Assembly (NCBI RefSeq): GCF_050433565.1
Contig: NZ_JBNPWZ010000008.1
Location: 50,634 to 114,633 of the forward strand
Origin: Ornithinibacillus bavariensis
GTDB lineage: Bacteria > Bacillota > Bacilli > Bacillales > Amphibacillaceae
Reading direction: 5' to 3'
Length of the DNA: 64,000 nucleotides
In this document: piece by piece, positions 16,352-25,432 of the stretch
Layout: the number at the start of each line of letters is the position of its first letter
Numbering within the stretch: the first letter of the stretch is position 1
Position numbers and translations under genes: made by a program
The notes under the pieces: generated by a model
Told to the model about the DNA's origin: nothing
What the model saw: only the letters and a program-made list of their open reading frames with translations
Databases searched by the model: none

Positions 16352-17881
16352 ATGTCATATGTAGATGAACTACAAAAGCGTATAAGCCAAATAGAAAAGG
16401 GTGGACATGAAAAATACCACCAAAAAAATGAAGAAAAAGGTAAATTATTTGTCCGAAAACGTCTGGAGCTTTTATTTGATGAAAATATTGATATAGAAGA
16501 TGCATTTTTCGCAAACTGTATAGATGATTCATTGCCTTCTGATGGTGTTGTGACAGGTATCGGTAAGATAAACGGTCAGGATGTTTGTGTGATGGCGAAT
16601 GATTCTACTGTAAAAGCAGGGTCCTGGGGAAAAAGAACGGTGGAAAAGATTCTCCGTATTCAAGAAACTGCGCTAACATTAGAATTACCTATTATTTATT
16701 TGGTAGACTCTGCAGGTGCACGTATTACCGATCAAATTGAAATGTTTCCTGGTAGAAGAGGCGCTGGACGAATATTCCATAATCAAATAAAGCTATCTGG
16801 AAGAGTGCCACAGGTTTGCTTATTATTTGGACCATCAGCAGCTGGCGGAGCATATATTCCAGCCTTTTGTGATATAGTTGTGATGGTTGATGGTAATGCT
16901 TCCATGTACCTCGGATCACCACGGATGGCGGAAAAGGTTATCGGGGAAAAAGTAACACTTGAGGAAATGGGTGGAGCAAAAATGCACTGCTCAGTCTCCG
17001 GTGTTGGCGATGTATTAGTGAAAACTGAACCAGAAGCTATCGAATATGCTCGAAATTATTTAACCTATTTTCCGAAAAGCTTCCGTGAAAAACCGAGGGC
17101 TTGGGAAGCGAAGAATGCAAAAGAATTCGAAAAAAGCATGGAGGAAATTATACCAGAGAATCAGAATGCACCATTTAATATGTATGATTTTATTAATCGC
17201 ATCATTGATGAGGATAGCTTCTGCGAAATTAAAAAGAAGTTTGCTCCAGAGTTAATTACTGGACTCGCTCGAATGGATGGGAAGTCAGTTGGCATTATAG
17301 CAAATCAACCGCGAATGAAGGGCGGAGTACTATTCCCAGATTCGGCAGATAAAGCTGCAAAATTTATTCAATTATGTGATGCATTTAATATCCCATTATT
17401 ATTCTTAATGGATGTCCCAGGATTCATGATAGGTACAAAGGTTGAACGTGCAGGGATTATTCGCCATGGGGCAAAAATGCTTGCTGCCATGAGTGAGGCA
17501 ACGGTACCAAAAATTTCAGTTGTTGTACGTAAAGCATATGGAGCTGGTTTATACGCAATGGCTGGTCCTGCATTTGAACCAGATTGTTGTATTGCTTTAC
17601 CTACTGCACAGATTGCTGTAATGGGTCCTGAAGCAGCAGTAAATGCAGTATATGCAAATAAAATTGCTGAATTACCAGAGGAAGAAAGGGCTAGCTTCAT
17701 ACAAGAAAAACAAGATGAATATCGAAGTGATATTGATATTTATCGTCTAGCAAGTGAAATGGTCATAGATGCCATCATCGAGCCTAATAACTTAAGAGCA
17801 GAGTTAATTAATCGTTATCGTATTTACGATGCGAAGAACGTGATATTTACTGAACGTAAACATGGTGTCTATCCTGTATAA
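16352..17881 (+). CDS. yngE: acyl-CoA carboxylase beta (carboxyltransferase) subunit (YngE-like)
   Basis: A 509-residue carboxyltransferase of the methylcrotonyl/propionyl-CoA carboxylase type. Both crotonase-like lobes are present: GRRGAGRIFHNQIKLSG and FGPSAAGGAYIPAF in the N-terminal lobe, then FLMDVPGFMIGTKVERAGIIRHGAKM and AYGAGLYAMAGPAF in the C-terminal lobe. It works with the YngH-like and YngHB-like proteins to carboxylate an acyl-CoA. The acyl-CoA is not determinable here: methylcrotonyl-CoA from context, propionyl-CoA as the alternative. GGAGG precedes the ATG and a terminator closes the operon. Confidence 0.93.
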   Translation: MSYVDELQKRISQIEKGGHEKYHQKNEEKGKLFVRKRLELLFDENIDIEDAFFANCIDDSLPSDGVVTGIGKINGQDVCVMANDSTVKAGSWGKRTVEKILRIQETALTLELPIIYLVDSAGARITDQIEMFPGRRGAGRIFHNQIKLSGRVPQVCLLFGPSAAGGAYIPAFCDIVVMVDGNASMYLGSPRMAEKVIGEKVTLEEMGGAKMHCSVSGVGDVLVKTEPEAIEYARNYLTYFPKSFREKPRAWEAKNAKEFEKSMEEIIPENQNAPFNMYDFINRIIDEDSFCEIKKKFAPELITGLARMDGKSVGIIANQPRMKGGVLFPDSADKAAKFIQLCDAFNIPLLFLMDVPGFMIGTKVERAGIIRHGAKMLAAMSEATVPKISVVVRKAYGAGLYAMAGPAFEPDCCIALPTAQIAVMGPEAAVNAVYANKIAELPEEERASFIQEKQDEYRSDIDIYRLASEMVIDAIIEPNNLRAELINRYRIYDAKNVIFTERKHGVYPV

Positions 17882-17889
17882 TAAATTTT

Positions 17890-17917
17890 AGAGTCTTGGA
17901 TTTTCCAAGGCTCTTTT
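17890..17917 (+). terminator. intrinsic terminator closing the acyl-CoA operon
   Basis: AGAGTCTTGGA pairs with TCCAAGGCTCT (one G-T wobble), followed by a short T run. Confidence 0.75.
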
Positions 17918-18246
17918 CAATGAACTACTATCTAAATTATTTTTTAATTAATACTTATACGAACAGAAGAAAAACGGAATTAAATTAACCATAATTTTAT
18001 TATGTAAACCAATGAACCTAATTCACAATTTAAACTATTTTGTGTTATATCTAAGTTGAGATGAAATTATAGTGAAAAAGAGAAAAAAGGGGAAGTTAAT
18101 GGTGATGGTCTATTCAAAAAAGCAATATGAAATTCTCAACTTGGAATAGATACATCAATTTATAACCATCAAATCGAAGCAATGCCTAAATGATAAATTA
18201 AGGTTATAAAAAATAATATTTAATTATTGAAGATGGTGATAAGGAT
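17918..18246 (+). other. intergenic region, possible tiny ORF or gene relic
   Basis: AT-rich. A good ribosome site (AAAAAAGGGGAAG) precedes ATG 18099, which opens only a 16-codon frame (MVMVYSKKQYEILNLE). Neighbouring frames continue as short open stretches interrupted by stops, which could be a worn gene fragment. No RNA or regulatory element is recognised. Confidence 0.3.
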
Positions 18247-18705
18247 ATGAAAATACAAGATTTTATGATTTCTGATGTAATCAGTGTAAAAGAAGATACG
18301 ACAGTTAAAGAACTTCTACAAATTCTTGTCAACAACAAAATCGGTGGAGTCCCAGTTGTTAACAATGATAATGTGTTAGTTGGTGTAATAAGTGATGGTG
18401 ACGTAATACGATATCTTCAGCCTAGTAACCGGAATGTATTTGATATGTTCTCAGTTATTTTATTTAGTGATCGTGAGGAATTAGTAGATAAGCTAACGTA
18501 CGCACTAAAGAACCCGGTTAAAATGATGATGAGAACGAGAGACTTAAAAACACTTCATCCCAATAATAAACTAGATGAAGCACTACAGATTTTTGCACGT
18601 TATCATTTTAAAAAGATACCTGTTATAGATGATAGTCACCGTGTAGTAGGTGTGATAAGTAGGGGAGATTTACTTCGTCATATTACTAATCATCTTATAC
18701 AATAA
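18247..18705 (+). CDS. CBS-pair domain protein
   Basis: A 152-residue protein made of two CBS motifs and little else. The first is MKIQDFMISDVISVKEDTTV...GGVPVVNNDNVLVGVISDGDVI, the second MMMRTRDLKTLHPNNKLDEAL...KKIPVIDDSHRVVGVISRGDLL. CBS pairs bind adenosyl nucleotides and usually sense energy state. No output domain is attached, so the partner is unknown. GGTGATAAGG serves as ribosome site. Confidence 0.9.
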   Translation: MKIQDFMISDVISVKEDTTVKELLQILVNNKIGGVPVVNNDNVLVGVISDGDVIRYLQPSNRNVFDMFSVILFSDREELVDKLTYALKNPVKMMMRTRDLKTLHPNNKLDEALQIFARYHFKKIPVIDDSHRVVGVISRGDLLRHITNHLIQ

Positions 18706-18778
18706 TAGAAAAAACTAGCTATGTCATAGTTTTGGGGAATACGTTATAATTAATGTATAAGTTTTGGCAAAGGGGTTT

Positions 18779-21700
18779 ATGATGTTGAGGGCAACGGAAC
18801 AGAATAAAACGGTATTAACTTTTCATAATTTGACTGGGATATACCATGTATTAAATGACCATGGGGATCTAATAAATGCTGAAAAAGTAGTAGATCTATA
18901 TCAAAAAATGCAAAATAATGAATATGTCGTTAGTTTCGCAGGACATTTTTCTGCTGGAAAGTCTTCTATGATAAATGCGTTAGTTGGCAGTGAGATTTTA
19001 CCAAAGAGTCCTATACCAACAAGTGCAAATATCGTTAAATTGACATCTGGAGAAGGTGTAGCACGTGTATTTTTTCATCATGAAGAACCGACCGAGTATG
19101 AAGAACCATATGATTTAGACATGATAAAAGAATATTGCAAGGATAAGGATACTATTAAGAAAATAGAAATTAGCACAGCTAATTCAATTATCCCCAGCTC
19201 ATGTGCCATTATCGATACACCTGGTATTGATGCTGCAGACGACACAGATCGACTAATTACCGAATCATCTCTACATTTGATTGATATATTGTTTTATGTA
19301 ATGGACTATAACCATGTCCAATCCGAAGTGAATTTACAATTTTTGCAAACGATTCAAGCAATGCATATACCTTTTTACGTAATTATTAATCAAGTGGATA
19401 AACATAATGAAAAGGAATTATCCTTTCAATCCTTTGAAGAGAGTGTAAAACAAACGTTTGAACAATGGGATTTGTCTCCCCGAGCAACATATTTTACCTC
19501 ACTTGTCCAAACAGATTCACCTTATAATCAGTTTGAGGATGTGAAAAAGGAGCTTTATAGTCTATTTCATGATGAAAGAACACTTCGAATTGATGCAGCT
19601 GTTAAGAATCTCATTGTGAGCCATAAGGAATATTTACAAGAGAAAGAGAATGAGGAGATTGCTAACTTATTAGCAGATAACACTTTCGATGAAAATCTTT
19701 TCATCCAAATGGAATCGCTTAGAGATTCTGTAAATCAAATAAAAATTCGCCCCAAAGCTTTTTCAAATGCTTTTTTACATGATATGGATCAGACCTTGAA
19801 AAATGCGTATCTGATGCCTGCAATTGTGAGAGATTATGCAGAAAGCTTTTTAGAGTCTCAGCAAAAGGATTTTAAGATTGGCTTTTTGAATGCAAAGAGA
19901 AAAACGGATGAAGAAAAGGACAGGCGAACAGGAATTTTCTTGAAGAATTTAGAAGAGACGATGAGGGCAAATATTGAATGGAAGCTTCGAGAAAAATTCA
20001 GTGAGCTATTAAAAGCCTATTCTATTCCAGAGCAATCCTTATACAATTTGACTCAGCAATTAACCGTTTCACTAACTGAAGATGATTTATTGTCATTAGT
20101 AAAAACGGGTGCAAAGGTTAATGGGGACTATGTATTAAATTATACGAATGAACTAGGTCAATTTATAAAAAACAAATATCGTCAGGCATCTAAAGAATTA
20201 TTATCTAGTATCATGGATTTCCTTAAGAAGGATAGTGAGTTAGCTCTTCAGAGATATGAGGCTGAATTACAGCAATATAACAATGTATTACTAGCTCATA
20301 AACAATACAATAATGTTAAAGAGAAATTTAAAGAAAAGGCTCTATATTTGGATGAACAATTAGAACACCCAACGGTACTAGATGAAACGGTTGAGCTGAT
20401 AAAAATAAAATTAGCACCAAGAACGTTTAAAAAGGGTGTAGAAATTCTTGAAAAACAAGAAGAAATAAAATCAAAGGATGGAAAGAACAATATTCAAGGT
20501 CATTTAGTAGCAAATGCCCCAAATGTTCAACAAGTAATACATGCAATTGATAAAACAATTCAAACCTTTACTGGAACAGATATATTTACTTCCGTCCTAA
20601 ATGAGCTGTCTGCTAAAAAAGAAAAGCTAGAACACAGGCAATATACGATTGCATTATTTGGAGCATTTAGTGCAGGAAAATCATCCTTTGCTAATGCTTT
20701 GATTGGAGAAGGAATCTTACCATCCTCTCCTAATCCAACGACTGCAGTAATAAATCGAATTGCTCCAGTATCAGAGGAGTTTTCACATGGTACGGTTAGC
20801 ATTCATTTGAAGAATGAGGAGACTTTACTACAAGATTTACTTGGAATGGTAAAGCATTTTTCCCCTCCTAATACGAATAATCTAACTGAATTAGTTAATT
20901 GGATAAGTGAAAATAAATTACAACACCATCCAGAGCTCAATCATTTGTATCAATCTTATTTAAAGGCCTTATTAAAAGGGTATTCAGAACATCAAGCAGT
21001 GCTCGGAAAAAATAAGACTATTCAATTACAGGAATTTGCATCCTATGTAACAGATGAATCGAAAGCATGCTTTGTAGAGTCGATTGATCTTTATTATGAC
21101 TGCTCGATTACTCGAAAAGGAATTACATTGGTTGATACACCTGGAGCAGATTCAATCAATGCAAGACATACGAACGTAGCGTTTGATTATATAAAAAATG
21201 CGGATGCTATACTTTACGTAACCTATTATAATCACGCGATTACAAAGGCGGATAAGGACTTTGTCACTCAGCTTGGTCGTGTAAAGGATGCTTTCCAGAT
21301 GGATAAAATGTTCTTTCTCGTTAATGCTGCGGACTTAGCTCAAGATGAACCAGAACTAAATCTTGTCCTAAATTATGTTAAAGATCAGCTACTTAAATTT
21401 GGAATCCGAAACCCGAGACTATATCCAGTATCAAGTAAAATTTCACTAGAAGAGAAATTGACTAACCAACCTTTAAATAGGCAAATTGCTACTTTTGAGA
21501 ATGACTTTTATGCCTTCCTAGAAAATGAACTATCTCAAATAGCTGTAAGTGCTGCAATCTTTGACCTAGAAAGGGTAGGTCAACAACTATCCCATATGAT
21601 AAAAAAAGCTAATTTAGATGAAATGGAAAAAGCCTCCTATAAGATATCATTACAAGAAAAGAAAAAGGATTTACTACTAGCAGCTGAAACAGATCCGGGT

Positions 21701-22414
21701 AACCTATACCTAGAGCGAATACGACAAAAGATTCAGAAGCAATTGCACTATGTAGGCGAGAGAATAGGAATTCGTTTTCATGATATTTTCAAAGATTATT
21801 TTAATCCAACAACCGTAACTGAATCTGGTAGAAAAGCTATGCGCCAGCTAGAAAAAAATATGTTGGATTTATTAGACTATACAGGATTTGAACTTCTACA
21901 GGAGGCAAGAGCAGTATCATTACGTGTCGAATCCTATTTAAATGAACAATTTATGGAATGTAGAGAGAGCTATCAGTATCAATTTAATCAAATAGAAAAG
22001 GAGTTTCGTTTATCCATTTCTAAGGAAATAGACTGGGTAACACCAGAATACCACCAGGCCTTACAAAAAATTGATTTATCGATATTCCAATCTGCTTTTT
22101 CATTATTTAAAGGAACAAAGGCCTTCTTTGAGAAAAATGAAAAGGAAAAAATGAAGGATTCTCTCTATGAATTATTAGCTCCTTTCATTGAAGAATACGT
22201 TCGCGATGTTCAGGTTTATATGGTAAATGATTATGGTAAACAATGGAGTAGTTTAGTGGAAAGAATGAAAGCTGAATTCATGAAGGAAATAAACGATTAT
22301 ATAGCAAGCAATACAGCATTTGTTGATAACACAATTGATTCAGAATTATTAACAGCTAAACATTTAAAAGTAAACGAAATTTTAGCTAGCTTAAATAAAA
22401 ATAAGGTGGTTTAA
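18779..22414 (+). CDS. dynA: double dynamin-like GTPase DynA (YpbR)
   Basis: About 1211 residues with two fused dynamin modules. The first P-loop GHFSAGKSS is near residue 55 and its DTPGIDAADD switch follows. The second P-loop GAFSAGKSS is near residue 627, with DTPGADSINARHT. Long coiled-coil helices follow each GTPase. In B. subtilis DynA tethers and fuses membranes and helps membrane repair under phage or pore stress. The start at 18779 (AAAGGGG upstream) is preferred to TTG 18764, which overlaps the ribosome site. Its stop overlaps ypcP (TAATG), as in B. subtilis where the two genes are neighbours. Confidence 0.93.
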   Translation: MMLRATEQNKTVLTFHNLTGIYHVLNDHGDLINAEKVVDLYQKMQNNEYVVSFAGHFSAGKSSMINALVGSEILPKSPIPTSANIVKLTSGEGVARVFFHHEEPTEYEEPYDLDMIKEYCKDKDTIKKIEISTANSIIPSSCAIIDTPGIDAADDTDRLITESSLHLIDILFYVMDYNHVQSEVNLQFLQTIQAMHIPFYVIINQVDKHNEKELSFQSFEESVKQTFEQWDLSPRATYFTSLVQTDSPYNQFEDVKKELYSLFHDERTLRIDAAVKNLIVSHKEYLQEKENEEIANLLADNTFDENLFIQMESLRDSVNQIKIRPKAFSNAFLHDMDQTLKNAYLMPAIVRDYAESFLESQQKDFKIGFLNAKRKTDEEKDRRTGIFLKNLEETMRANIEWKLREKFSELLKAYSIPEQSLYNLTQQLTVSLTEDDLLSLVKTGAKVNGDYVLNYTNELGQFIKNKYRQASKELLSSIMDFLKKDSELALQRYEAELQQYNNVLLAHKQYNNVKEKFKEKALYLDEQLEHPTVLDETVELIKIKLAPRTFKKGVEILEKQEEIKSKDGKNNIQGHLVANAPNVQQVIHAIDKTIQTFTGTDIFTSVLNELSAKKEKLEHRQYTIALFGAFSAGKSSFANALIGEGILPSSPNPTTAVINRIAPVSEEFSHGTVSIHLKNEETLLQDLLGMVKHFSPPNTNNLTELVNWISENKLQHHPELNHLYQSYLKALLKGYSEHQAVLGKNKTIQLQEFASYVTDESKACFVESIDLYYDCSITRKGITLVDTPGADSINARHTNVAFDYIKNADAILYVTYYNHAITKADKDFVTQLGRVKDAFQMDKMFFLVNAADLAQDEPELNLVLNYVKDQLLKFGIRNPRLYPVSSKISLEEKLTNQPLNRQIATFENDFYAFLENELSQIAVSAAIFDLERVGQQLSHMIKKANLDEMEKASYKISLQEKKKDLLLAAETDPGNLYLERIRQKIQKQLHYVGERIGIRFHDIFKDYFNPTTVTESGRKAMRQLEKNMLDLLDYTGFELLQEARAVSLRVESYLNEQFMECRESYQYQFNQIEKEFRLSISKEIDWVTPEYHQALQKIDLSIFQSAFSLFKGTKAFFEKNEKEKMKDSLYELLAPFIEEYVRDVQVYMVNDYGKQWSSLVERMKAEFMKEINDYIASNTAFVDNTIDSELLTAKHLKVNEILASLNKNKVV

Positions 22415-23277
22415 TGATGCAACAATCAATACTATTAGTCGATGGAATGGCACTATTATTCCGTGGATTTTTTGCAACATCCTTCCGAGGAAATTTTATG
22501 CGAAATGAAAGAGGAGTTCCCACGAACGGTATATATCAATTTCTTCGTTACCTACTGGACGCTGTAGATACATTTCAGCCAACACATGTTATCTGCTGCT
22601 GGGATATGGGTAGTAAGACCTTTCGAACTACGATGTATGAAGCGTACAAAGCTAATCGTTCTGCACCACCAGAGGAATTAATACCACAGTTCGACTTAGT
22701 AAAAGAGGTAGTGGATGCATTCGAAATGCCGAATATTGGTATTGAAAATTATGAAGCAGATGATTGTATCGGTACACTTGCAAAGCAGTTGTCAACGGAA
22801 AATGAGGTGCTTATTTTAACAGGTGATCAAGATATTCTCCAGCTAGTTGGACAAGGCGTAAATGTAGCAATCATGCGTAAAGGTCAAGGAAACTATGAAG
22901 TATTCACGATGGATAACTTTTATGAGAAGAAAGGATTAAGCCCAAAACAAATTATAGATTTAAAAGGTTTAATGGGGGATACATCTGATAATTATCCAGG
23001 AGTGAAGGGAATCGGAGAAAAGACTGCAATTAAGCTTTTGCAGGAACATGATACGATTGAAGGATTATTAGAAAATCTGGACAAGTTACCGAAGGGAGTT
23101 CAGACTAAACTAATGGCAAACATGGACATGTTACATCTTTCCAGGAATCTCGCTGAAATTCGCTGTGATGTGCCTATTGAGTTTAATTTAGATGAAGCAA
23201 AATGGAAATACAATCGAGAAAGCGTAATACAGCGTTTTGAGGAATTAGAACTTCCAAATTTAGCTAAATTAATATAG
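22414..23277 (+). CDS. ypcP: 5'-3' exonuclease (YpcP, Pol I 5'-nuclease domain)
   Basis: A 287-residue stand-alone flap/5'-3' exonuclease that can process Okazaki fragments. Acidic metal-site motifs: LLVDGMALLFRGF, CCWDMGSKTFRT, EADDCIGTLA, LTGDQDILQL and LMGDTSDNYPGVKGIGEKTA with its helix-hairpin-helix. It is translationally coupled to dynA and ends in a strong terminator. Confidence 0.95.
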   Translation: MMQQSILLVDGMALLFRGFFATSFRGNFMRNERGVPTNGIYQFLRYLLDAVDTFQPTHVICCWDMGSKTFRTTMYEAYKANRSAPPEELIPQFDLVKEVVDAFEMPNIGIENYEADDCIGTLAKQLSTENEVLILTGDQDILQLVGQGVNVAIMRKGQGNYEVFTMDNFYEKKGLSPKQIIDLKGLMGDTSDNYPGVKGIGEKTAIKLLQEHDTIEGLLENLDKLPKGVQTKLMANMDMLHLSRNLAEIRCDVPIEFNLDEAKWKYNRESVIQRFEELELPNLAKLI

Positions 23278-23280
23278 AGA

Positions 23281-23316
23281 ACAAAAACCTGTATGTTGAA
23301 ATACAGGTTTTTGTTT
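23281..23316. terminator. bidirectional intrinsic terminator
   Basis: ACAAAAACCTGTA (23281-23293) and TACAGGTTTTTGT (23302-23314) form a 13-bp stem with U-rich flanks on both strands. It serves ypcP and the converging Asn-rich gene. Confidence 0.9.
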
Positions 23317-23413
23317 AGCATTAGCTAGAAAAAACGATGTTCTATTCATTGTAACCAAGGGATTCACCAACTCATGTGGTGAATGGATAGCTTTCCAATC
23401 CGAAAAACTTCAA

Positions 23414-23590
23414 TTAGTTGTTACGATTATTTTTGCGATTGTTGTTGTCACGGTTGTTGTTGCGATCGTTATTGTTATTGTTGTTGTCTAAATCATCGTT
23501 TAGAAACTCGTTCGCAAATTCAACATTATCGTTGTTATTGTTGTTACGATTATTGTTGTTGTTGTTGTTGCGATTGTTGTTTTTCGCCAT
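23414..23590 (-). CDS. asparagine-rich small protein, possible spore protein
   Basis: A 58-residue ORF read from ATG 23590 behind a strong AGGAGGG site seven bases away. It is mostly Asn and Arg in runs (MAKNNNRNNNNNNRNN..., RDNNNRKNNRNN at the end). A central ordered island NVEFANEFLNDDLD recalls the EFAxE motif of gamma-type SASPs (SspE), so a spore protein is possible; that is a weak inference. The opposite strand reads as a spurious Cys-rich frame. It converges on the ypcP terminator. Confidence 0.75.
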   Translation of the reverse strand: MAKNNNRNNNNNNNRNNNNNDNVEFANEFLNDDLDNNNNNNDRNNNRDNNNRKNNRNN

Positions 23591-23842
23591 TTGTAGCCCT
23601 CCTGTAATTGTTTTTAGTGAAATTTTCTTACTTTTATCTGATTACATTTCTCAGCAGATGTTAAGTAAGTGATTTCACTTTACAAGAGTATCTTTCCCCG
23701 ATTCTCTATATTAATTCATCTTTTATAACATTTTTCTGATAACCTTGGATTATATTGTCATGTCATAAGAATTTATGGGATAATTAGTCAATACTTCATT
23801 TACTAGTAAAATTCTAATTATTAGGAACAAAAGGGGATAAAC

Positions 23843-24502
23843 ATGAGAAAAATATTGTATATTATCGTAAGCACTACACTAGTATGTTGTTTATTAGCAT
23901 TTATAGAGCATGGTATGGAGATTAATTATGGAATAAAAACGATTTGTAAAATATCGATGTTTTTCCTTATTATTTTTGCTTACATAATTATGTTTAAGGA
24001 TTTTCGATTTCGTGATGTAATTAGTATTAAAAAGATAACATTAAAAGAGTGGAAAAAAATTATAACTCTAGGATTAACATCTGCCTTTATTGTTTTAGCT
24101 GCTTATTTAATTTTCCTACCAATTATTGAACTCGATTCAATAAAAAGTGATTTAACTGATCGATTAGGAATAACAGCATCAACATATATATTAGTAGGTC
24201 TGTATGTCACGTTCGGAAATTCATTTATTGAGGAGTATTTCTTTAGGGGATTTGTCTTTTTTAACTTACCAAGAAGGATTGGATATATTTTTAGTCCCTT
24301 ACTATTTGCTTCTTATCACATTCCCATGATCTTCCTATGGTTTAAGCCACTGATTATTGCACTATGTTTTATCGGGCTATGGCTTATCGGTTTGATTTTT
24401 CACAAAGTAAATGAAAAAAGCCAAACCATTTGGTCTTCTTGGATGATTCATATTTGTGCTGATATAATGATTATTTTAATAGGGTTAACATTTTTTTATT
24501 AA
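23843..24502 (+). CDS. CPBP-family intramembrane glutamic endopeptidase-like protein
   Basis: A 219-residue multi-pass membrane protein of the CAAX-protease/bacteriocin-processing (CPBP) family. Motif 1 is SFIEEYFFRGFVFF (EExxxR), motif 2 FASYHIPM (His), and motif 3 WSSWMIHICAD (His). All predicted metal/catalytic positions are kept. Family members process prenylated or exported peptides, or give bacteriocin self-immunity. No substrate gene is adjacent. The ATG is preceded by AAAAGGGGATA. Confidence 0.87.
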   Translation: MRKILYIIVSTTLVCCLLAFIEHGMEINYGIKTICKISMFFLIIFAYIIMFKDFRFRDVISIKKITLKEWKKIITLGLTSAFIVLAAYLIFLPIIELDSIKSDLTDRLGITASTYILVGLYVTFGNSFIEEYFFRGFVFFNLPRRIGYIFSPLLFASYHIPMIFLWFKPLIIALCFIGLWLIGLIFHKVNEKSQTIWSSWMIHICADIMIILIGLTFFY

Positions 24503-24636
24503 GTTCTAACGATATAAATTGAAATGAAAAGGATTTCTTCAAAAAAATTCCAAGAAAAACAATGTATTAGTATATGGGCATAAGAAAAAATAGAAGCAGG
24601 GGATAACAAATAAATTACACCTGGGGTGACTAAAAA

Positions 24637-25257
24637 ATGTTGAAACGACTTTTTCCCTTGTTTATTGTGTTCATGCTAGTTTTACCAATAGGTATAAGTG
24701 CACAAAGCAAAACATTTAAAGAACCACCATTTGACTTCTACAAAGTGTCTAAAGGTGATACATTTTGGTTTATTGCAAAACGGTATGGATTGGATTATCG
24801 TGAATTAATGCGCTTAAATCCAACTGTTGTACCAACTAATATGCAAATAGGTTAAGTTATTCGATTACGAGCAACTGCTTCAAGCCCAACTACCTTTGAA
24901 GAGCAGGTAGCACAGCTTGTCAATCAGGAAAGAGCTAAACAAGGGCTTAAATCTTTGTTACACAGGGCTGACCTTAAAAATGTGGCAGAGAAAAAAGCAA
25001 TGGATATGGTTAACTCTAATTACTTTTCACACAATAGTCCGAACTATGGTTCTCCATTTGATATGATGAAGACATTTGGAATTAGTTATCGAACTGCTGG
25101 TGAGAATATTGCCAAGGGGCAAAAATCACCACAAGAAGTAATGAATGCTTGGATGAATTCATCTGGACATCGGGCAAATATATTAAATCCAAATTTCGAT
25201 TCAATTGGAGTTGGTTATTATAATGGTGTTTGGGTACAGGAGTTTACAGGCTCATAA
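24637..25257 (+). pseudogene. LysM-CAP (YkwD-like) secreted protein interrupted by a stop codon
   Basis: A single reading frame codes for a signal peptide (MLKRLFPLFIVFMLVLPIGISA), a LysM repeat (FYKVSKGDTFWFIAKRYGLD) and a CAP/SCP domain (YFSHNSP, AGENIAKGQ, SGHRANILNP, WVQEFTGS). It is broken by TAA at 24853-24855. The interrupted context MQIG-stop-VIRL fits the LysM ending GQVIRL, so a single CAA-to-TAA change is likely. Everything else is intact, which suggests a recent mutation or a sequence error. As read, only a truncated 72-residue exported LysM peptide is made. Confidence 0.88.
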
Positions 25258-25276
25258 GGTATAAATGACAATCTTT

Positions 25277-25311
25277 AGTCCAATTAGGTTAAAACTAATT
25301 GGACTTTTTTA
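25277..25311 (+). terminator. intrinsic terminator
   Basis: AGTCCAATTAG (25277-25287) and CTAATTGGACT (25295-25305) with a T run. Confidence 0.88.
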
Positions 25312-25432
25312 TTCTCAATAAATGGGGACAGAAATATCTGTAAATTAATATAAATATAGTTTTCAAAATGTTATAGTTAATTTACAATAATGTTACAGAG
25401 AAGCAAAAGTACGTTTAGTTGGGAGGATTATT

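Noticed and set aside
23383..23607. Plus-strand Cys-rich ORF (CYDYFCDCCCHGCCCD...)
   Set aside because: It is the antisense shadow of the Asn/AAC repeats of the minus-strand gene at 23414-23590, which has the real ribosome site.
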